From Atlantibacter hermannii (lineage in GTDB: Bacteria; Pseudomonadota; Gammaproteobacteria; Enterobacterales; Enterobacteriaceae): a stretch of DNA of 64,000 nucleotides. Location of the stretch: positions 2,728,001 through 2,792,000 of the forward strand of contig LR134136.1 of assembly GCA_900635495.1 (NCBI GenBank), written 5' to 3'. Made by a program: the position numbers and the translations under genes. Under the pieces are notes generated by a model. It had not been told where the DNA came from, did not search any database, and worked only from the letters and a program-made list of their open reading frames with translations. Position 1 is the stretch's first letter; each line of letters begins with the position of its first letter. Shown in pieces: positions 1-8,931 of the stretch.

Positions 1-81
1 AGGTACCTTTTCGGGTGTTTTAGCGGTTTTTTGTGAGCTGGCGCACCAAAAGCTGACACCGCCTGCCCCGTAGGTGTGCAT

Positions 82-1282
82 CTACCGCTTTGGAGTTAGC
101 GTCCATAACGACGCGCTGAGCAACAGCGACCGGGCGATATCGACCATGCGCTGATTCTGGTTCATGGCGAGTTTACGTAACTGCTGCCAGGCAATCTCTT
201 CACTGACGCCCTGATGGTTCATCAGTAATGTTTTGGCTTTATCAATGACGTTGCGCTCTTCCACCGTTTCCTGCAATGAGGTCAGTTCCCGACTGAGTTT
301 TTCCAGTTCGCGGGCCTGCTGGCGCACTAACGGTAACAGGTGGCGCTCGACCGGGCCGCGTGCGCATGGCTTTGTTCAATCACCCAGGCGGCGAACGCCG
401 CCTCGCTGGCCTGCGGCTCCTGTTCAGTATGTTGTAACGAAAGTCGCGCCGCAGCGGAAAGCGCGTCGATAAGCCGGATCTCGATGAGCCTTAGCGCGTC
501 CAGACGTTCGGTTTGCAGATCAAACCAGCGTGCCGCCAGCTGGGGGCTGGTCCGGCATGGGTGCAGGCTTCACGCCGCATTGTTTCGATATCACGCGTCG
601 GCTCTGCGGTTTCACGAAACAGAGCGGTTTCCGCCGGGCCGGCAAGGGAGAGAAAGGTGGCAAAGCTGTGCTGTTGGGCGTCGATGCGGTCTACCAGCAT
701 CTGGCGAAGCGCGGCGCTGAATTCGCCGCGGGCAAACCCCATTGCCCCCACAGCGCGCTCCTGTCCAACCCACTCTTTGCCCTGCATCAGGCTGTACAGC
801 GCGGTCAGCGCCTGGGCCACCTGCGGATCGCTCAGGGCATCGTTGGCGTCAGGAATAATTTCCATCAAAGGCTGAATGGTGCGAATAAAGCGGTCCATCG
901 CCTGTTCCGGCGGAAGGCGACTGGCAGAGATTTCGTCACGCAGTTCGCTTATTCCTTCCAGAAACCAGAGCGCGCAGGCCAGCTTACCCGCCGCATTGCC
1001 GCCGATCATGGTGCGGTTGCTGGCAAGCCAGCGCTGAAAATCCTCAAGCGCTTCATCCACCATGGCGGCGCTTTGCTGGCGCTCGGGGCCGAACAACGCG
1101 CCACGGGAACAGAGCCAGACGTTAGACGCGCCGCGCTCGCGCTGAAGCGCATGGACCAGTTGACTAATCAGGGTCGCGAAGTCGCCAAGGCTGGCGAGGT
1201 GGCGTAACTGTTGCTGTTGATGCCGACGGGTATCGCGAAACCATTCCAGAGCGGTTTGTGGGCGTGGCGCCTGTTGATTCAT
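82..1282 (-). CDS. nasR: Nitrate-responsive antiterminator NasR (frame-shifted twice here)
   Basis: NasR is an RNA-binding antitermination protein that senses nitrate or nitrite through an N-terminal NIT domain and lets transcription pass a leader terminator in front of the assimilatory nitrate operon. The reading frame from 1282 begins MNQQAPRPQTALEWF and carries the NIT-type helical region with the ALQRERGASN signature. The C-terminal part, about 82-345, is an ANTAR domain (ERNVIDKAKTLLM...). The parts are in three frames: N-terminal down to about 546, middle (ARWFDLQTERLDALRL...) down to about 355, then the ANTAR part. One missing base in the G5 run at 542-546 and one near 351-360 restore a 400-residue protein, the usual NasR length. 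The nas operon it would control should lie just left of the window. Family assignment is firm; whether the breaks are real is not. Confidence 0.85.
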
Positions 1283-1376
1283 GTCATACTCCCCTGGTCA
1301 TTACCGTTTTACGCTATCGAGCGTTACGTTATTCATTTACAAGCAATAACCATGCCCAATCGGCAAAGGAGTCAAC

Positions 1377-1730
1377 GTGCAAAATATCGTGATTATCGCC
1401 AACGGTGCAGCTTACGGCAGCGAATCTCTGTTCAACAGCCTGCGGCTGGCCATCGCCCTGCGCGAACAACAGGACGATCTGAGTCTGAAATTGTTTTTAA
1501 TGTCTGATGCGGTAACCGCGGGAATTCGCGGTCAGAAACCGTCGGAAGGCTACAACATTCAGCAAATGCTTGAGATCCTTACCGCGCAGCAGGTGCCGGT
1601 GAAACTCTGTAAGACCTGTGCTGATGGACGTGGCGTATCCGGCCTGCCACTGATTGACGGCGTTGAGATTGGCACGCTGGTGGAACTGGCGCAGTGGACG
1701 CTGGCTGCGGATAAAGTGCTGACTTTTTAA
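1377..1730 (+). CDS. ychN: YchN, DsrE/DsrF-like small sulfur-relay-fold protein
   Basis: A 117-residue protein almost identical to E. coli YchN, a homohexameric DsrE/DsrF-fold protein of undefined function that is thought to belong with sulfur-relay proteins. It starts at GTG (QNIVIIANGAAYGSES follows), 6 bases after an AAAGGAG ribosome site. The conserved Cys pair is in KLCKTCADGRG (about residues 78-83). It is divergent from nasR and is followed by a clear intrinsic terminator, so it is probably monocistronic. In E. coli ychN also sits beside chaC. Confidence 0.95.
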   Translation: MQNIVIIANGAAYGSESLFNSLRLAIALREQQDDLSLKLFLMSDAVTAGIRGQKPSEGYNIQQMLEILTAQQVPVKLCKTCADGRGVSGLPLIDGVEIGTLVELAQWTLAADKVLTF

Positions 1731-1737
1731 TGCCCTT

Positions 1738-1772
1738 CTGCCGCCAGCCTCCGCTTGCGGCAGTTTTCTTTT
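1738..1772 (+). terminator. Intrinsic terminator of ychN
   Basis: Stem CTGCCGC (1738-1744) pairs with GCGGCAG (1757-1763), followed by TTTTCTTTTT. It lies 8 bases after the ychN stop codon. Confidence 0.85.
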
Positions 1773-2036
1773 TAACGCGCTTCACCGGACTGAAGCGAAA
1801 GAGTTTGCTGAAAGCGCCAGCTGTTTCCAGATTTTCCCGCCTCGTTTTCCTGTGATCGACCCAAAACCTGCTTCCGGTGAATGCTTTCAGGGCATTTATA
1901 ACTAAAGTTTAATGATTATGAAATTCGTTGATCAAAGTCATCTCCTGCGCCCTCCCTCTTTGGTGTTATGCATAAGCGTGTTTTTGTGAACAACATCACG
2001 CAGGGTGGTCTCTTTTTATGGCAGAGGGTAATAAAA
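1773..2036. other. Intergenic, no gene seen
   Basis: A+T-rich stretch between the ychN terminator and the DUF1883 gene. An open frame runs in from 1968 but lacks a ribosome site at its first ATG, whereas AGAGGG at 2023-2028 serves the ATG at 2037. The promoter of the DUF1883 gene presumably lies here, but I see no convincing -35/-10 pair. Confidence 0.5.
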
Positions 2037-2279
2037 ATGGCGATGGTGAAAACAAGTTTAACGTTATTCGGTGGGGATACGGTGGTGGTGCGCTGTTCTG
2101 ATTCATGCCACATTCATTTAATGAGCGCGAAAGGCAAGGCCAGCAGTACGGCGGATATTCTGAGCGTGCAAAATCGTAAGCATGCCTATTTGACCGTACC
2201 TTACAGCGGCACCTGGAACGTGCTTATCGACAGTCACAGCCAGTCGCTGGAACACTCGATTAGCTACGTTCCCGCCTGA
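2037..2279 (+). CDS. DUF1883-like small protein
   Basis: An 80-residue protein (MAMVKTSLTLFGGDTVVVRC...) rich in beta-strand-forming residues, without signal peptide or membrane segment. It resembles DUF1883 proteins, in which a strand-rich domain is followed by a segment such as YLTVPYSGTWNVLID. The start at 2037 follows AGAGGG by 8 bases; the ATG at 2043 is an alternative. It is inserted between ychN and chaC, which are neighbours in E. coli K-12. Function unknown; a role in sensing or binding is only inferred from the fold family. Confidence 0.7.
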   Translation: MAMVKTSLTLFGGDTVVVRCSDSCHIHLMSAKGKASSTADILSVQNRKHAYLTVPYSGTWNVLIDSHSQSLEHSISYVPA

Positions 2280-2281
2280 GT

Positions 2282-2974
2282 TTATGCAAACCCCGGTTGC
2301 CAGTTAGGATCAGGCTGGGGAGCCTGCAATGCGCGAACCGCACTAATCAGTTCATCTAAAGACGGGTCGCGCATGCCCAGTTTGTTGAGTTCCTGCTCCA
2401 GTGAAAACAGATATTGCGCATTAGTGCCAAGCGGCCCGCTGGCGGCGGCAATCATCGGCGCGATAACTGCGGCGCGCGTGTCAGATTCATAGAGTGGATG
2501 ACGCGGATCCATGATAAACACCAGCGCGTTAACCGTGCGGCCATCGTCCAGCGCCAGTTTGCACCAGGTCGGCAGGTAGCAGCCGGTGATCATTTCACGC
2601 TTCCAGAGTAATTCCAGTTCCTGATCCAGTGTGGCTTCCGTCAGTCGATATGCCACGCCGGTGGTGCGCCCACCCTCTTTAAGCGCCAGCATACGACCTG
2701 GCTGACAGGCAGTGCCTCGCCCTGCCGTTAATCGCAGGCAAAAAGCGCGGTGCCAGCCTGGCAGGGTGCCAGTGGCCGACTCTTCATACTCCAGCGCCGG
2801 GTTCCACATCAACGAACCATAACCAAAAATCCATACCGGGCCGTCGTCAGGTCGACAGGCCAGCGTTGCTGCCAGGGATGCCGCACGCTGTTCAGATGAC
2901 CACAATAACGATTCCTCAATGGCTCCAAAAGCCGTCTTACAGTCCGCTTTCATTAAGAAATCACGCGTTAACAC
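2282..2974 (-). CDS. chaC: ChaC, glutathione-specific gamma-glutamylcyclotransferase
   Basis: ChaC cleaves glutathione to 5-oxoproline and Cys-Gly in the cytosol. The 230-residue product matches E. coli ChaC along its length, including the nucleotide-like YGSLMWNP loop (WIFGYGSLMWNP), RLTAGRGTACQPGRMLALKEG and the C-terminal SGPLGTNAQYLFSLEQEL. I place the start at the GTG at 2974 because GGAGG precedes it and the sequence VLTRDFLMKADCKTAFG aligns with the E. coli N-terminus; the open frame extends further upstream without similarity. It follows chaB on the same strand, about 220 bases away. Confidence 0.93.
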   Translation of the reverse strand: MLTRDFLMKADCKTAFGAIEESLLWSSEQRAASLAATLACRPDDGPVWIFGYGSLMWNPALEYEESATGTLPGWHRAFCLRLTAGRGTACQPGRMLALKEGGRTTGVAYRLTEATLDQELELLWKREMITGCYLPTWCKLALDDGRTVNALVFIMDPRHPLYESDTRAAVIAPMIAAASGPLGTNAQYLFSLEQELNKLGMRDPSLDELISAVRALQAPQPDPNWQPGFA

Positions 2975-3196
2975 TTCATACCTCCACCACTGCAATGCTT
3001 CCCTGATTACCTCTGATCGCCTTCCAGGCTTTGTTTGCTGCTCATTTCGAAAGCAATTATGGTGAGACGATAGGCAATTAACCGAACGCTGGCAAGAGGT
3101 GAAAAATTGATGTGGCGCAGTTTTGGGGGGTTTGCGGGTCGTTTGCGGGGCGCCCGGGCGATGTCGCCCCGCGTTATCAATCAATTAGCGGAAACG

Positions 3197-3427
3197 TTAT
3201 TTTTTCTTATGCCATTTTTCATCGTCACCTTTTTCGTAATCATGTTTTACCGCTGCCCATGCCACGCGGTGCGCGGTTTCTTCGCGGCTGGCGTCTCCAC
3301 GCCGGTCATCAGGATCTTTGTACTGGTCCCAGGCACTGTTAAACGCTTCTTTATAGATATCCTGGGCATGCGCGGGAAGTACGTTGGTGACGTTTTCAGG
3401 CAACTCACTCCGGGATTTATACGGCAT
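3197..3427 (-). CDS. chaB: ChaB, small cation-transport accessory protein
   Basis: A 76-residue, highly charged protein (MPYKSRSELPENVTNVLPAH...) that matches E. coli ChaB over its whole length, including the YKEAFNSAWDQYKDP and HRVAWAAVKHDYEK segments. ChaB is usually described as a regulator or accessory factor of the ChaA antiporter, on limited evidence. It is divergent from chaA, and an AGAGAGGT-type ribosome site lies just upstream of the ATG. Confidence 0.93.
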   Translation of the reverse strand: MPYKSRSELPENVTNVLPAHAQDIYKEAFNSAWDQYKDPDDRRGDASREETAHRVAWAAVKHDYEKGDDEKWHKKK

Positions 3428-3640
3428 GCTGACCTCTCTTTTCAGGAATAACAGTAAAGTTTGGGCCAGGGTTGCGGGAAATGCCAGTCAGGGTGATTAA
3501 TGTCAGATCCTTCTTATTAATGCCTTGTAAGTTAAATGAATTCTTAACAAGACTGATATTTATGGCACATTGATGAAGATATTTCTCACAGGCCGTAAAA
3601 GTTCGTAAATATTCCCGGTCAATCGGCGCTTATTTGCTAA

Positions 3641-3670
3641 TTTAATGGCTTTTCTGACAATGACTATAAT
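3641..3670 (+). promoter_or_regulatory. Candidate sigma-70 promoter of chaA
   Basis: A consensus TATAAT lies at 3665-3670, with TTTAAT at 3641-3646 (18-base spacer) as a poor -35 box. The chaA ATG is 30 bases downstream of the -10 box. The -10 is seen directly; promoter activity is inferred. Confidence 0.45.
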
Positions 3671-3699
3671 GAAATTACCTGCTTCTCTGGAGACAATAC

Positions 3700-4803
3700 A
3701 TGACACAAACCGTACATGAGGCGGTGAAAACCCGCCACAAGGAGACTTCTCTCATTTTCCCGGTGATAGCACTGGCAGTGCTGGCTTTATGGGGTTCCAG
3801 CCAGTCGCTGCCAGTGGTCATCGGCATCAATGCGCTGGCGCTGGTCGCTATTCTCAGCAGCGCATTTAGCGTGGTACGCCACGCGGATGTTCTGGCACAC
3901 CGTTTAGGCGAACCTTATGGTTCGTTAATCCTCAGTCTCTCCGTTGTGATCCTTGAAGTCAGTTTGATCTCCGCGCTGATGGCCACCGGCGATGCCGCCC
4001 CTACCCTGATGCGCGATACCCTCTATTCCATCATTATGATCGTCACTGGCGGGCTGGTGGGCTTCGCGCTGTTGTTGGGCGGACGGAAATTCGCCACCCA
4101 GCATGTGAACCTGTTCGGCATTAAACAGTATCTTATCGCCCTGTTTCCGCTGGCGGTGATTGTTCTGGTGTTTCCAATGGCGTTGCCCGACGCGAATTTC
4201 ACCACAGGGCAGTCGGTGTTGGTGGCGCTGATTTCCGCCGCCATGTACGGGGTTTTTCTGGTGATCCAGACCCGTACCCACCAGAGCCTGTTTGTGTACG
4301 AGCATGAAGATGAAGGCGATGACGACGACCCGCATCACGGCAAGCCTTCCGCACACAGTAGTTTCTGGCATGCGGCCTGGCTGGTGGTGCATCTGATTGC
4401 GGTTATCGCGGTCACCAAGATGAATGCCTATCCGCTGGAATCACTGCTGACGACGCTGAACGCGCCGGTGGCGTTTACCGGCTTCCTGGTGGCGTTGCTG
4501 ATCCTCTCCCCTGAAGGGCTTGGGGCAATCAAGGCGGTGATGAACAATCAGGTTCAGCGTGCGATGAATCTGTTCTTCGGATCGGTGCTGGCGACCATCT
4601 CGCTGACGGTGCCTACTGTTACGCTGATTGCCATTCTTACCGGCAACGACCTGATCTTCGGTCTCGGCGCGCCGGAAATGATTGTGATGCTGGCGTCGTT
4701 AGTGCTGTGTCAGATTTCATTTTCTACCGGCCGCACCAATGTGCTGAATGGTACTGCCCATCTGGCGCTGTTCGCCGCTTATCTGATGACCATATTCGCC
4801 TGA
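3700..4803 (+). CDS. chaA: ChaA, sodium-potassium/proton and calcium/proton antiporter
   Basis: A 367-residue inner-membrane antiporter of the Ca2+/cation exchanger superfamily that exports Na+, K+ or Ca2+ against protons, mainly at alkaline pH. Two homologous halves of hydrophobic segments are separated by a strongly acidic cytoplasmic loop (EHEDEGDDDDPHH, around residue 200). Conserved exchanger motifs are SVVILEVSLISALM in the first half and ILSPEGLGAIKAVMNNQVQRA in the second. The start follows CTGGAGA. It converges on kdsA across a shared terminator. Confidence 0.95.
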   Translation: MTQTVHEAVKTRHKETSLIFPVIALAVLALWGSSQSLPVVIGINALALVAILSSAFSVVRHADVLAHRLGEPYGSLILSLSVVILEVSLISALMATGDAAPTLMRDTLYSIIMIVTGGLVGFALLLGGRKFATQHVNLFGIKQYLIALFPLAVIVLVFPMALPDANFTTGQSVLVALISAAMYGVFLVIQTRTHQSLFVYEHEDEGDDDDPHHGKPSAHSSFWHAAWLVVHLIAVIAVTKMNAYPLESLLTTLNAPVAFTGFLVALLILSPEGLGAIKAVMNNQVQRAMNLFFGSVLATISLTVPTVTLIAILTGNDLIFGLGAPEMIVMLASLVLCQISFSTGRTNVLNGTAHLALFAAYLMTIFA

Positions 4804-4821
4804 ATCATCGGGTAGCAGACC

Positions 4822-4857
4822 AAAAAAAAACGCCCTGCGGTTTCGCAGGGCGTTTTT
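4822..4857. terminator. Bidirectional terminator between chaA and kdsA
   Basis: CGCCCTGCG (4831-4839) pairs perfectly with CGCAGGGCG (4844-4852) around a GTTT loop, with an A-run on the left and a T-run on the right. It can end transcripts from both convergent genes. Confidence 0.92.
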
Positions 4858-4874
4858 GTTATCACAGCGGAAAA

Positions 4875-5729
4875 TTAATTTTCCGTGTTCAGTTCTTCAA
4901 AGCTCTTAACCAGATCGTCAATCGCTTTAATCTGCTTGAGGAACGGCTCAAGTTTATCCAGCGGCAGTGCGGACGGGCCGTCGCATTTCGCGTTGGCTGG
5001 ATCCGGATGCGCTTCGATAAACAGACCGGCGATGCCGACTGCCATCCCCGCACGGGCCAGTTCAGTCACCTGACCGCGACGGCCGCCGGATGCGGCGCCA
5101 AACGGGTCACGGCACTGCAGCGCGTGGGTCACGTCGAAAATAACCGGGGAGTTGCCGGAGACTTTCTTCATAACGTTGAAACCGAGCATGTCCACAACCA
5201 GGTTGTCATAACCAAAGTTGCTGCCGCGATCGCACAGGATCACCTTGTCATTGCCGCCTTCGATGAATTTATCAACGATATTGCCAATCTGGCCAGGGCT
5301 GACGAACTGCGGTTTCTTCACGTTGATGACCGCGCCGGTTTTTGCCATCGCTTCCACCAGGTCGGTTTGACGGGCGAGGAATGCCGGTAACTGGATCACA
5401 TCGACCACATCAGCCACTGGCTGCGCCTGGGCAGATTCATGCACGTCGGTAATGATTTTCACGCCAAAGGTCTGTTTCAGTTCCTGGAAGATTTTCATCC
5501 CTTCTTCCAGACCCGGCCCACGATAGGAGTGAATCGATGAGCGATTCGCCTTATCGAAGGACGCTTTAAAGACATAGGGGATACCGAGTTTGTCAGTAAC
5601 GGTGACGTAATGCTCACAGATGCGCATCGCCAGATCGCGCGACTCCAGAACGTTCATACCGCCGAAGAGAACGAACGGAAGGTCGTTCGCAACGTTGATA
5701 TCACCAATACTCACCACTTTTTGTTTCAT
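4875..5729 (-). CDS. kdsA: KdsA, 3-deoxy-D-manno-octulosonate-8-phosphate synthase
   Basis: KdsA condenses phosphoenolpyruvate and arabinose-5-phosphate to KDO-8-phosphate, an essential step in lipopolysaccharide inner-core synthesis. The 284-residue product has the family's normal length and motifs, for example KASFDKANRSS, the RGPGLEEGM loop and FDVTHALQCRDPFG. It is the last gene of the hemA-prfA-prmC-sirB2-sirB1-kdsA run on the minus strand, 40 bases after sirB1. In E. coli, ldr toxin loci lie between kdsA and chaA; none is seen here. Confidence 0.97.
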   Translation of the reverse strand: MKQKVVSIGDINVANDLPFVLFGGMNVLESRDLAMRICEHYVTVTDKLGIPYVFKASFDKANRSSIHSYRGPGLEEGMKIFQELKQTFGVKIITDVHESAQAQPVADVVDVIQLPAFLARQTDLVEAMAKTGAVINVKKPQFVSPGQIGNIVDKFIEGGNDKVILCDRGSNFGYDNLVVDMLGFNVMKKVSGNSPVIFDVTHALQCRDPFGAASGGRRGQVTELARAGMAVGIAGLFIEAHPDPANAKCDGPSALPLDKLEPFLKQIKAIDDLVKSFEELNTEN

Positions 5730-5769
5730 ACGTTCGCCTTATCAGGTGTAAATCAGAAACGTACTGCCA

Positions 5770-6579
5770 TTAATGCAGGGTAATCTGTTTGTGAGAAATC
5801 GAATTAATTTGCGCGCGGATCATTTCGCTGATCGGATCTTCCGGGCACTGCTCAACAAAATAGCTGAGGTCGGTGAGCGCCACGTGGTCGCAATCCAGCT
5901 GGGCGTAGATCAAGCCGCGATCGCGGATTTCATAAGGGTCTTCCGGATTGAACTGCAACAGCGCTTCACTGGTGCGCAGCGCCAGCAGCATCTGCCGCTC
6001 TTCCATCAGCGCCGCTTTGAGCGTGTCGAGCAGCTTACGGATCACCTCGGCGTTCTCAGACTCTTCCAGATCGTCGACATAGAGTTCCGCAACCGGGCTG
6101 ATATTGCCTTTAAGCCACACTTCCAGCGTGTGTTCATCCAGCGTTTCACCATTGAACGGATTGATTAGCCACATTTCGCCATCCATCCAGTCGGCGCGCA
6201 GGATGAGCTGAGTCGGGAAGATCACCGGCATCAGCGGAATATCCAGCTGATCGGCAAGCCACAGCAGAATCGCCCCCAGCGCTACCGCGCTGCCCTGGCG
6301 ATTTTCCAGCACTTTATCCAGCCACAGCGCATCGGAAAGCTTATAAATGCCTCTGGAGTCCTGAAAGCCCCATTCGCCGTAAAACAGCTCCAGCAATTTT
6401 TCCAGCTGGATGTCCTGGTGCAGCCCGCCGCTAATCTCTTCGCGGGCAAGCGCCACCAGCGATTGCAGCTGATTGCGAACTTCCTGTGCGGGGAAGTCGT
6501 CGCGGATCAACTGCGATACTAAAATCATGCCGTCGCATAACGGCGCTTTATTAAACTCGAAATCGGCTAACGACTTCAT
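5770..6579 (-). CDS. sirB1: SirB1, transglutaminase-like/TPR protein
   Basis: A 269-residue soluble protein with an N-terminal transglutaminase-like fold (RQGSAVALGAILLW..., GEMWLINPFNGE) and C-terminal tetratricopeptide-type helices (RTSEALLQFNPEDPYEIRDRGLIYAQLD). It matches E. coli SirB1 throughout. The molecular function is unsettled; the name comes from Salmonella virulence-gene regulation. Its start overlaps the end of sirB2 by 4 bases, indicating translational coupling. Confidence 0.93.
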   Translation of the reverse strand: MKSLADFEFNKAPLCDGMILVSQLIRDDFPAQEVRNQLQSLVALAREEISGGLHQDIQLEKLLELFYGEWGFQDSRGIYKLSDALWLDKVLENRQGSAVALGAILLWLADQLDIPLMPVIFPTQLILRADWMDGEMWLINPFNGETLDEHTLEVWLKGNISPVAELYVDDLEESENAEVIRKLLDTLKAALMEERQMLLALRTSEALLQFNPEDPYEIRDRGLIYAQLDCDHVALTDLSYFVEQCPEDPISEMIRAQINSISHKQITLH

Positions 6580-6971
6580 ACAAACCCCAATAACGGTATT
6601 TTGGTGGTGGCCAGTTTGATAACGATATAGATGACCACCAGTCCCAGCAGAAAGGCTATCCAGCGCACCTGCTGGCTACGCGGGCGACGGCCCAGCGCGA
6701 TAAAACCTAAAACGATATAGATGATAACGCCAAAAAGTTTTTCAGTCAGCCATGCGCCTTGTGGGGTGAATGGGTAAAAATGGGTGATCAGCACCAGCGC
6801 CACGCCCGTACCCAACAGCAGCGTATCGTTGACGTGCGGGACAATCCGCACCCAGCGTTTGGTGGACATGGCTGAACCGCGATATTGCCACCAGTAGCGC
6901 AGAATAAACAGGCTAACTGAAAGGAAAGCGGTAAGAATATGCACGTGCTTTAGCGCAAAATAGGTCGCCAT
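6576..6971 (-). CDS. sirB2: SirB2 family inner-membrane protein
   Basis: A 131-residue protein with four hydrophobic segments, starting MATYFALKHVHILTAFLSV, with the HVHILTAF and PHVNDTLLLGTG motifs of the SirB family. It lies between prmC and sirB1 as in E. coli, 3 bases after prmC. No enzymatic role is known. Confidence 0.92.
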   Translation of the reverse strand: MATYFALKHVHILTAFLSVSLFILRYWWQYRGSAMSTKRWVRIVPHVNDTLLLGTGVALVLITHFYPFTPQGAWLTEKLFGVIIYIVLGFIALGRRPRSQQVRWIAFLLGLVVIYIVIKLATTKIPLLGFV

Positions 6972-6974
6972 GAC

Positions 6975-7814
6975 TTACTCCTGTGATGTTATTTGTCCCA
7001 TGGTCAGGCGTTCATTACCGCCATAATCCAGACCGGTTTCTACTGCGTTGAATCCTGCTTGTGTAAACAGCGCACGCACCGCCTCGCCCTGCCGCCAGCC
7101 GTGCTCCAGCACCAGCCAGCCGCCGGGTTCAAGATAAGCCCGCGCTTCCTGAATCAAAAAATCGATATCGGCAAACCCCGCATCGGGGGCCACCAGCGCC
7201 GAGAGTGGTTCAAACCGCACATCACCCTGCGTGAGGTGCTCGTCCTGGCTGTCGATATAAGGGGGGTTACTGACGATAAGCTGAAAACGACGACCCGCCA
7301 GTGCGCTAAACCAGTCGCTCTGGAGGATCTCTACATTCGGAATATGCAAATGTTGGGCATTATGCCGCGCCAGCGCGACCGCTTCCGGCACTTTGTCCAC
7401 TGCCACGACCGCACAATCCGGACGCTCTGACGCCAGCGCCAACGCAATCGCGCCGGTGCCGGTGCCTAAATCGAGGATACGGCAAGGTTCGGCAGGTAAG
7501 CGGGTTAAGGCCTGCTCCACCACGCATTCGGTATCCGGGCGGGGGATCAGCGTGGCGGGAGATACCCGCAACGGTAACGACCAAAACTCCCGTTCACCGG
7601 TCAGGTAAGCGATGGGCTCACCAACAGCACGCCGCGCCAGCAATTCGTCAAGCTCGGCGAGCTGCGCTTGCGTCAGCACCGTCTCGCCGAATGCCATGAT
7701 GAATGTGCGGGATTTACCGGTCACCAGGCCCAGCAGGATCTCCGCGTCACGACGCGGCGATTCGCTGCCCACAAGCTGTGCGGCGGCCTGCCGTAACCAG
7801 TGCTGGAAATCCAT
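6975..7814 (-). CDS. prmC: PrmC, release-factor glutamine N5-methyltransferase
   Basis: PrmC methylates the glutamine of the GGQ motif in release factors 1 and 2 using S-adenosylmethionine. The 279-residue protein has an N-terminal helical substrate domain and a Rossmann methyltransferase domain with the SAM loop LDLGTGTGAIALALA and the catalytic NPPY motif (LIVSNPPYIDSQ). It overlaps prfA by one base, so enzyme and substrate are translated from the same message. Confidence 0.97.
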   Translation of the reverse strand: MDFQHWLRQAAAQLVGSESPRRDAEILLGLVTGKSRTFIMAFGETVLTQAQLAELDELLARRAVGEPIAYLTGEREFWSLPLRVSPATLIPRPDTECVVEQALTRLPAEPCRILDLGTGTGAIALALASERPDCAVVAVDKVPEAVALARHNAQHLHIPNVEILQSDWFSALAGRRFQLIVSNPPYIDSQDEHLTQGDVRFEPLSALVAPDAGFADIDFLIQEARAYLEPGGWLVLEHGWRQGEAVRALFTQAGFNAVETGLDYGGNERLTMGQITSQE

Positions 7815-8896
7815 TATTCCTGCTCGGAAAGTGCGGCGAGCTGATCGGCCTGGTATTCCTGCACGATAGGTTCGATCAGCATATCCAGTTTGCCTTCCAT
7901 CACTTCATCCAGACGGTATACCGTCAGGTTAATGCGGTGATCGGTGACGCGGCCCTGCGGGAAGTTATACGTGCGGTTACGATCGCTGCGATCGCCGCTG
8001 CCCAACAGGTTACGCCGGGTAGAGGCTTCCGCCTGCTGACGTTTGGCCATTTCTGCGGCATGAATACGTGCGCCCAGCACCGACAGCGCTTTAGCTTTGT
8101 TTTTATGCTGGGAACGTTCGTCCTGGCACTCCACCACAATGCCGGTCGGCAAGTGGGTAATACGGATAGCGGAATCGGTGGTGTTAACGTGCTGACCGCC
8201 CGCGCCCGAGGAGCGGAAGGTGTCGATGCGCAAATCCGCCGGATTAATATCCGGTAATTCGGCCTCAGGCAGTTCCGGCATCACCGCCACAGTACAGGCG
8301 GAAGTGTGGATACGGCCCTGGGATTCGGTAGCCGGAACGCGCTGGACGCGATGACCGCCGGACTCAAATTTCAGTCGGCCATAGACGCCGTCGCCGCTGA
8401 TTTTGGCGATCACTTCTTTATAACCACCGTGCTCGCCATCGCTGGCGCTCATGATTTCTACCCGCCAGCGGCGCGATTCGGCGTAACGGCTGTACATGCG
8501 GAACAGATCCCCGGCAAACAGCGCGGCTTCATCGCCGCCGGTGCCGGCACGCACTTCAACAAATGCGTTGCGCTCGTCGTCAGGATCTTTAGGCAGCAGC
8601 AGAACCTGCAGCTCCTGTTCCAGCTGTTCACTTTTCTGTTTCGCGTCGTTTAATTCTTCCTGCGCCATGTCGCGCATTTCCGGGTCATCCAACAGCACTT
8701 GCGCCGTTTCGATGTCTTCCTGAACCTGTTGCCAGAGCAAAAAACAGCGCGATACATCGCTCAACTGTGCGTATTCGCGGGAGAGCGCACGAAAGCGATC
8801 CTGATCCGCGATGGTCGCAGCATCGCCAAGCAGGGCCTGAACTTCTTCGTGGCGTTCCTGCAAGGCTTCTAGTTTGGCAACGATAGAAGGCTTCAT
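7814..8896 (-). CDS. prfA: Peptide chain release factor 1
   Basis: RF1 ends translation at UAA and UAG. The 360-residue product carries the stop-codon reading motif PAT (RVPATESQG) and the catalytic GGQ loop (SSGAGGQHVNTTDS). Length and sequence match E. coli RF1. It sits between hemA and prmC, the conserved order, with a 35-base gap after hemA. Confidence 0.98.
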   Translation of the reverse strand: MKPSIVAKLEALQERHEEVQALLGDAATIADQDRFRALSREYAQLSDVSRCFLLWQQVQEDIETAQVLLDDPEMRDMAQEELNDAKQKSEQLEQELQVLLLPKDPDDERNAFVEVRAGTGGDEAALFAGDLFRMYSRYAESRRWRVEIMSASDGEHGGYKEVIAKISGDGVYGRLKFESGGHRVQRVPATESQGRIHTSACTVAVMPELPEAELPDINPADLRIDTFRSSGAGGQHVNTTDSAIRITHLPTGIVVECQDERSQHKNKAKALSVLGARIHAAEMAKRQQAEASTRRNLLGSGDRSDRNRTYNFPQGRVTDHRINLTVYRLDEVMEGKLDMLIEPIVQEYQADQLAALSEQE

Positions 8897-8931
8897 AGGC
8901 GGTGTTTCACCTTATTATATGTATTGTTGTG

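Noticed and set aside
340..1207. Plus-strand frames opposite nasR
   Set aside because: They are shadows of the nasR coding strand, whose three-part frame carries recognisable NIT and ANTAR domains.
3107..3451. Plus-strand frames opposite chaB
   Set aside because: ChaB on the minus strand is an end-to-end match to the E. coli protein; the opposite frames are Arg/Phe-rich shadows.
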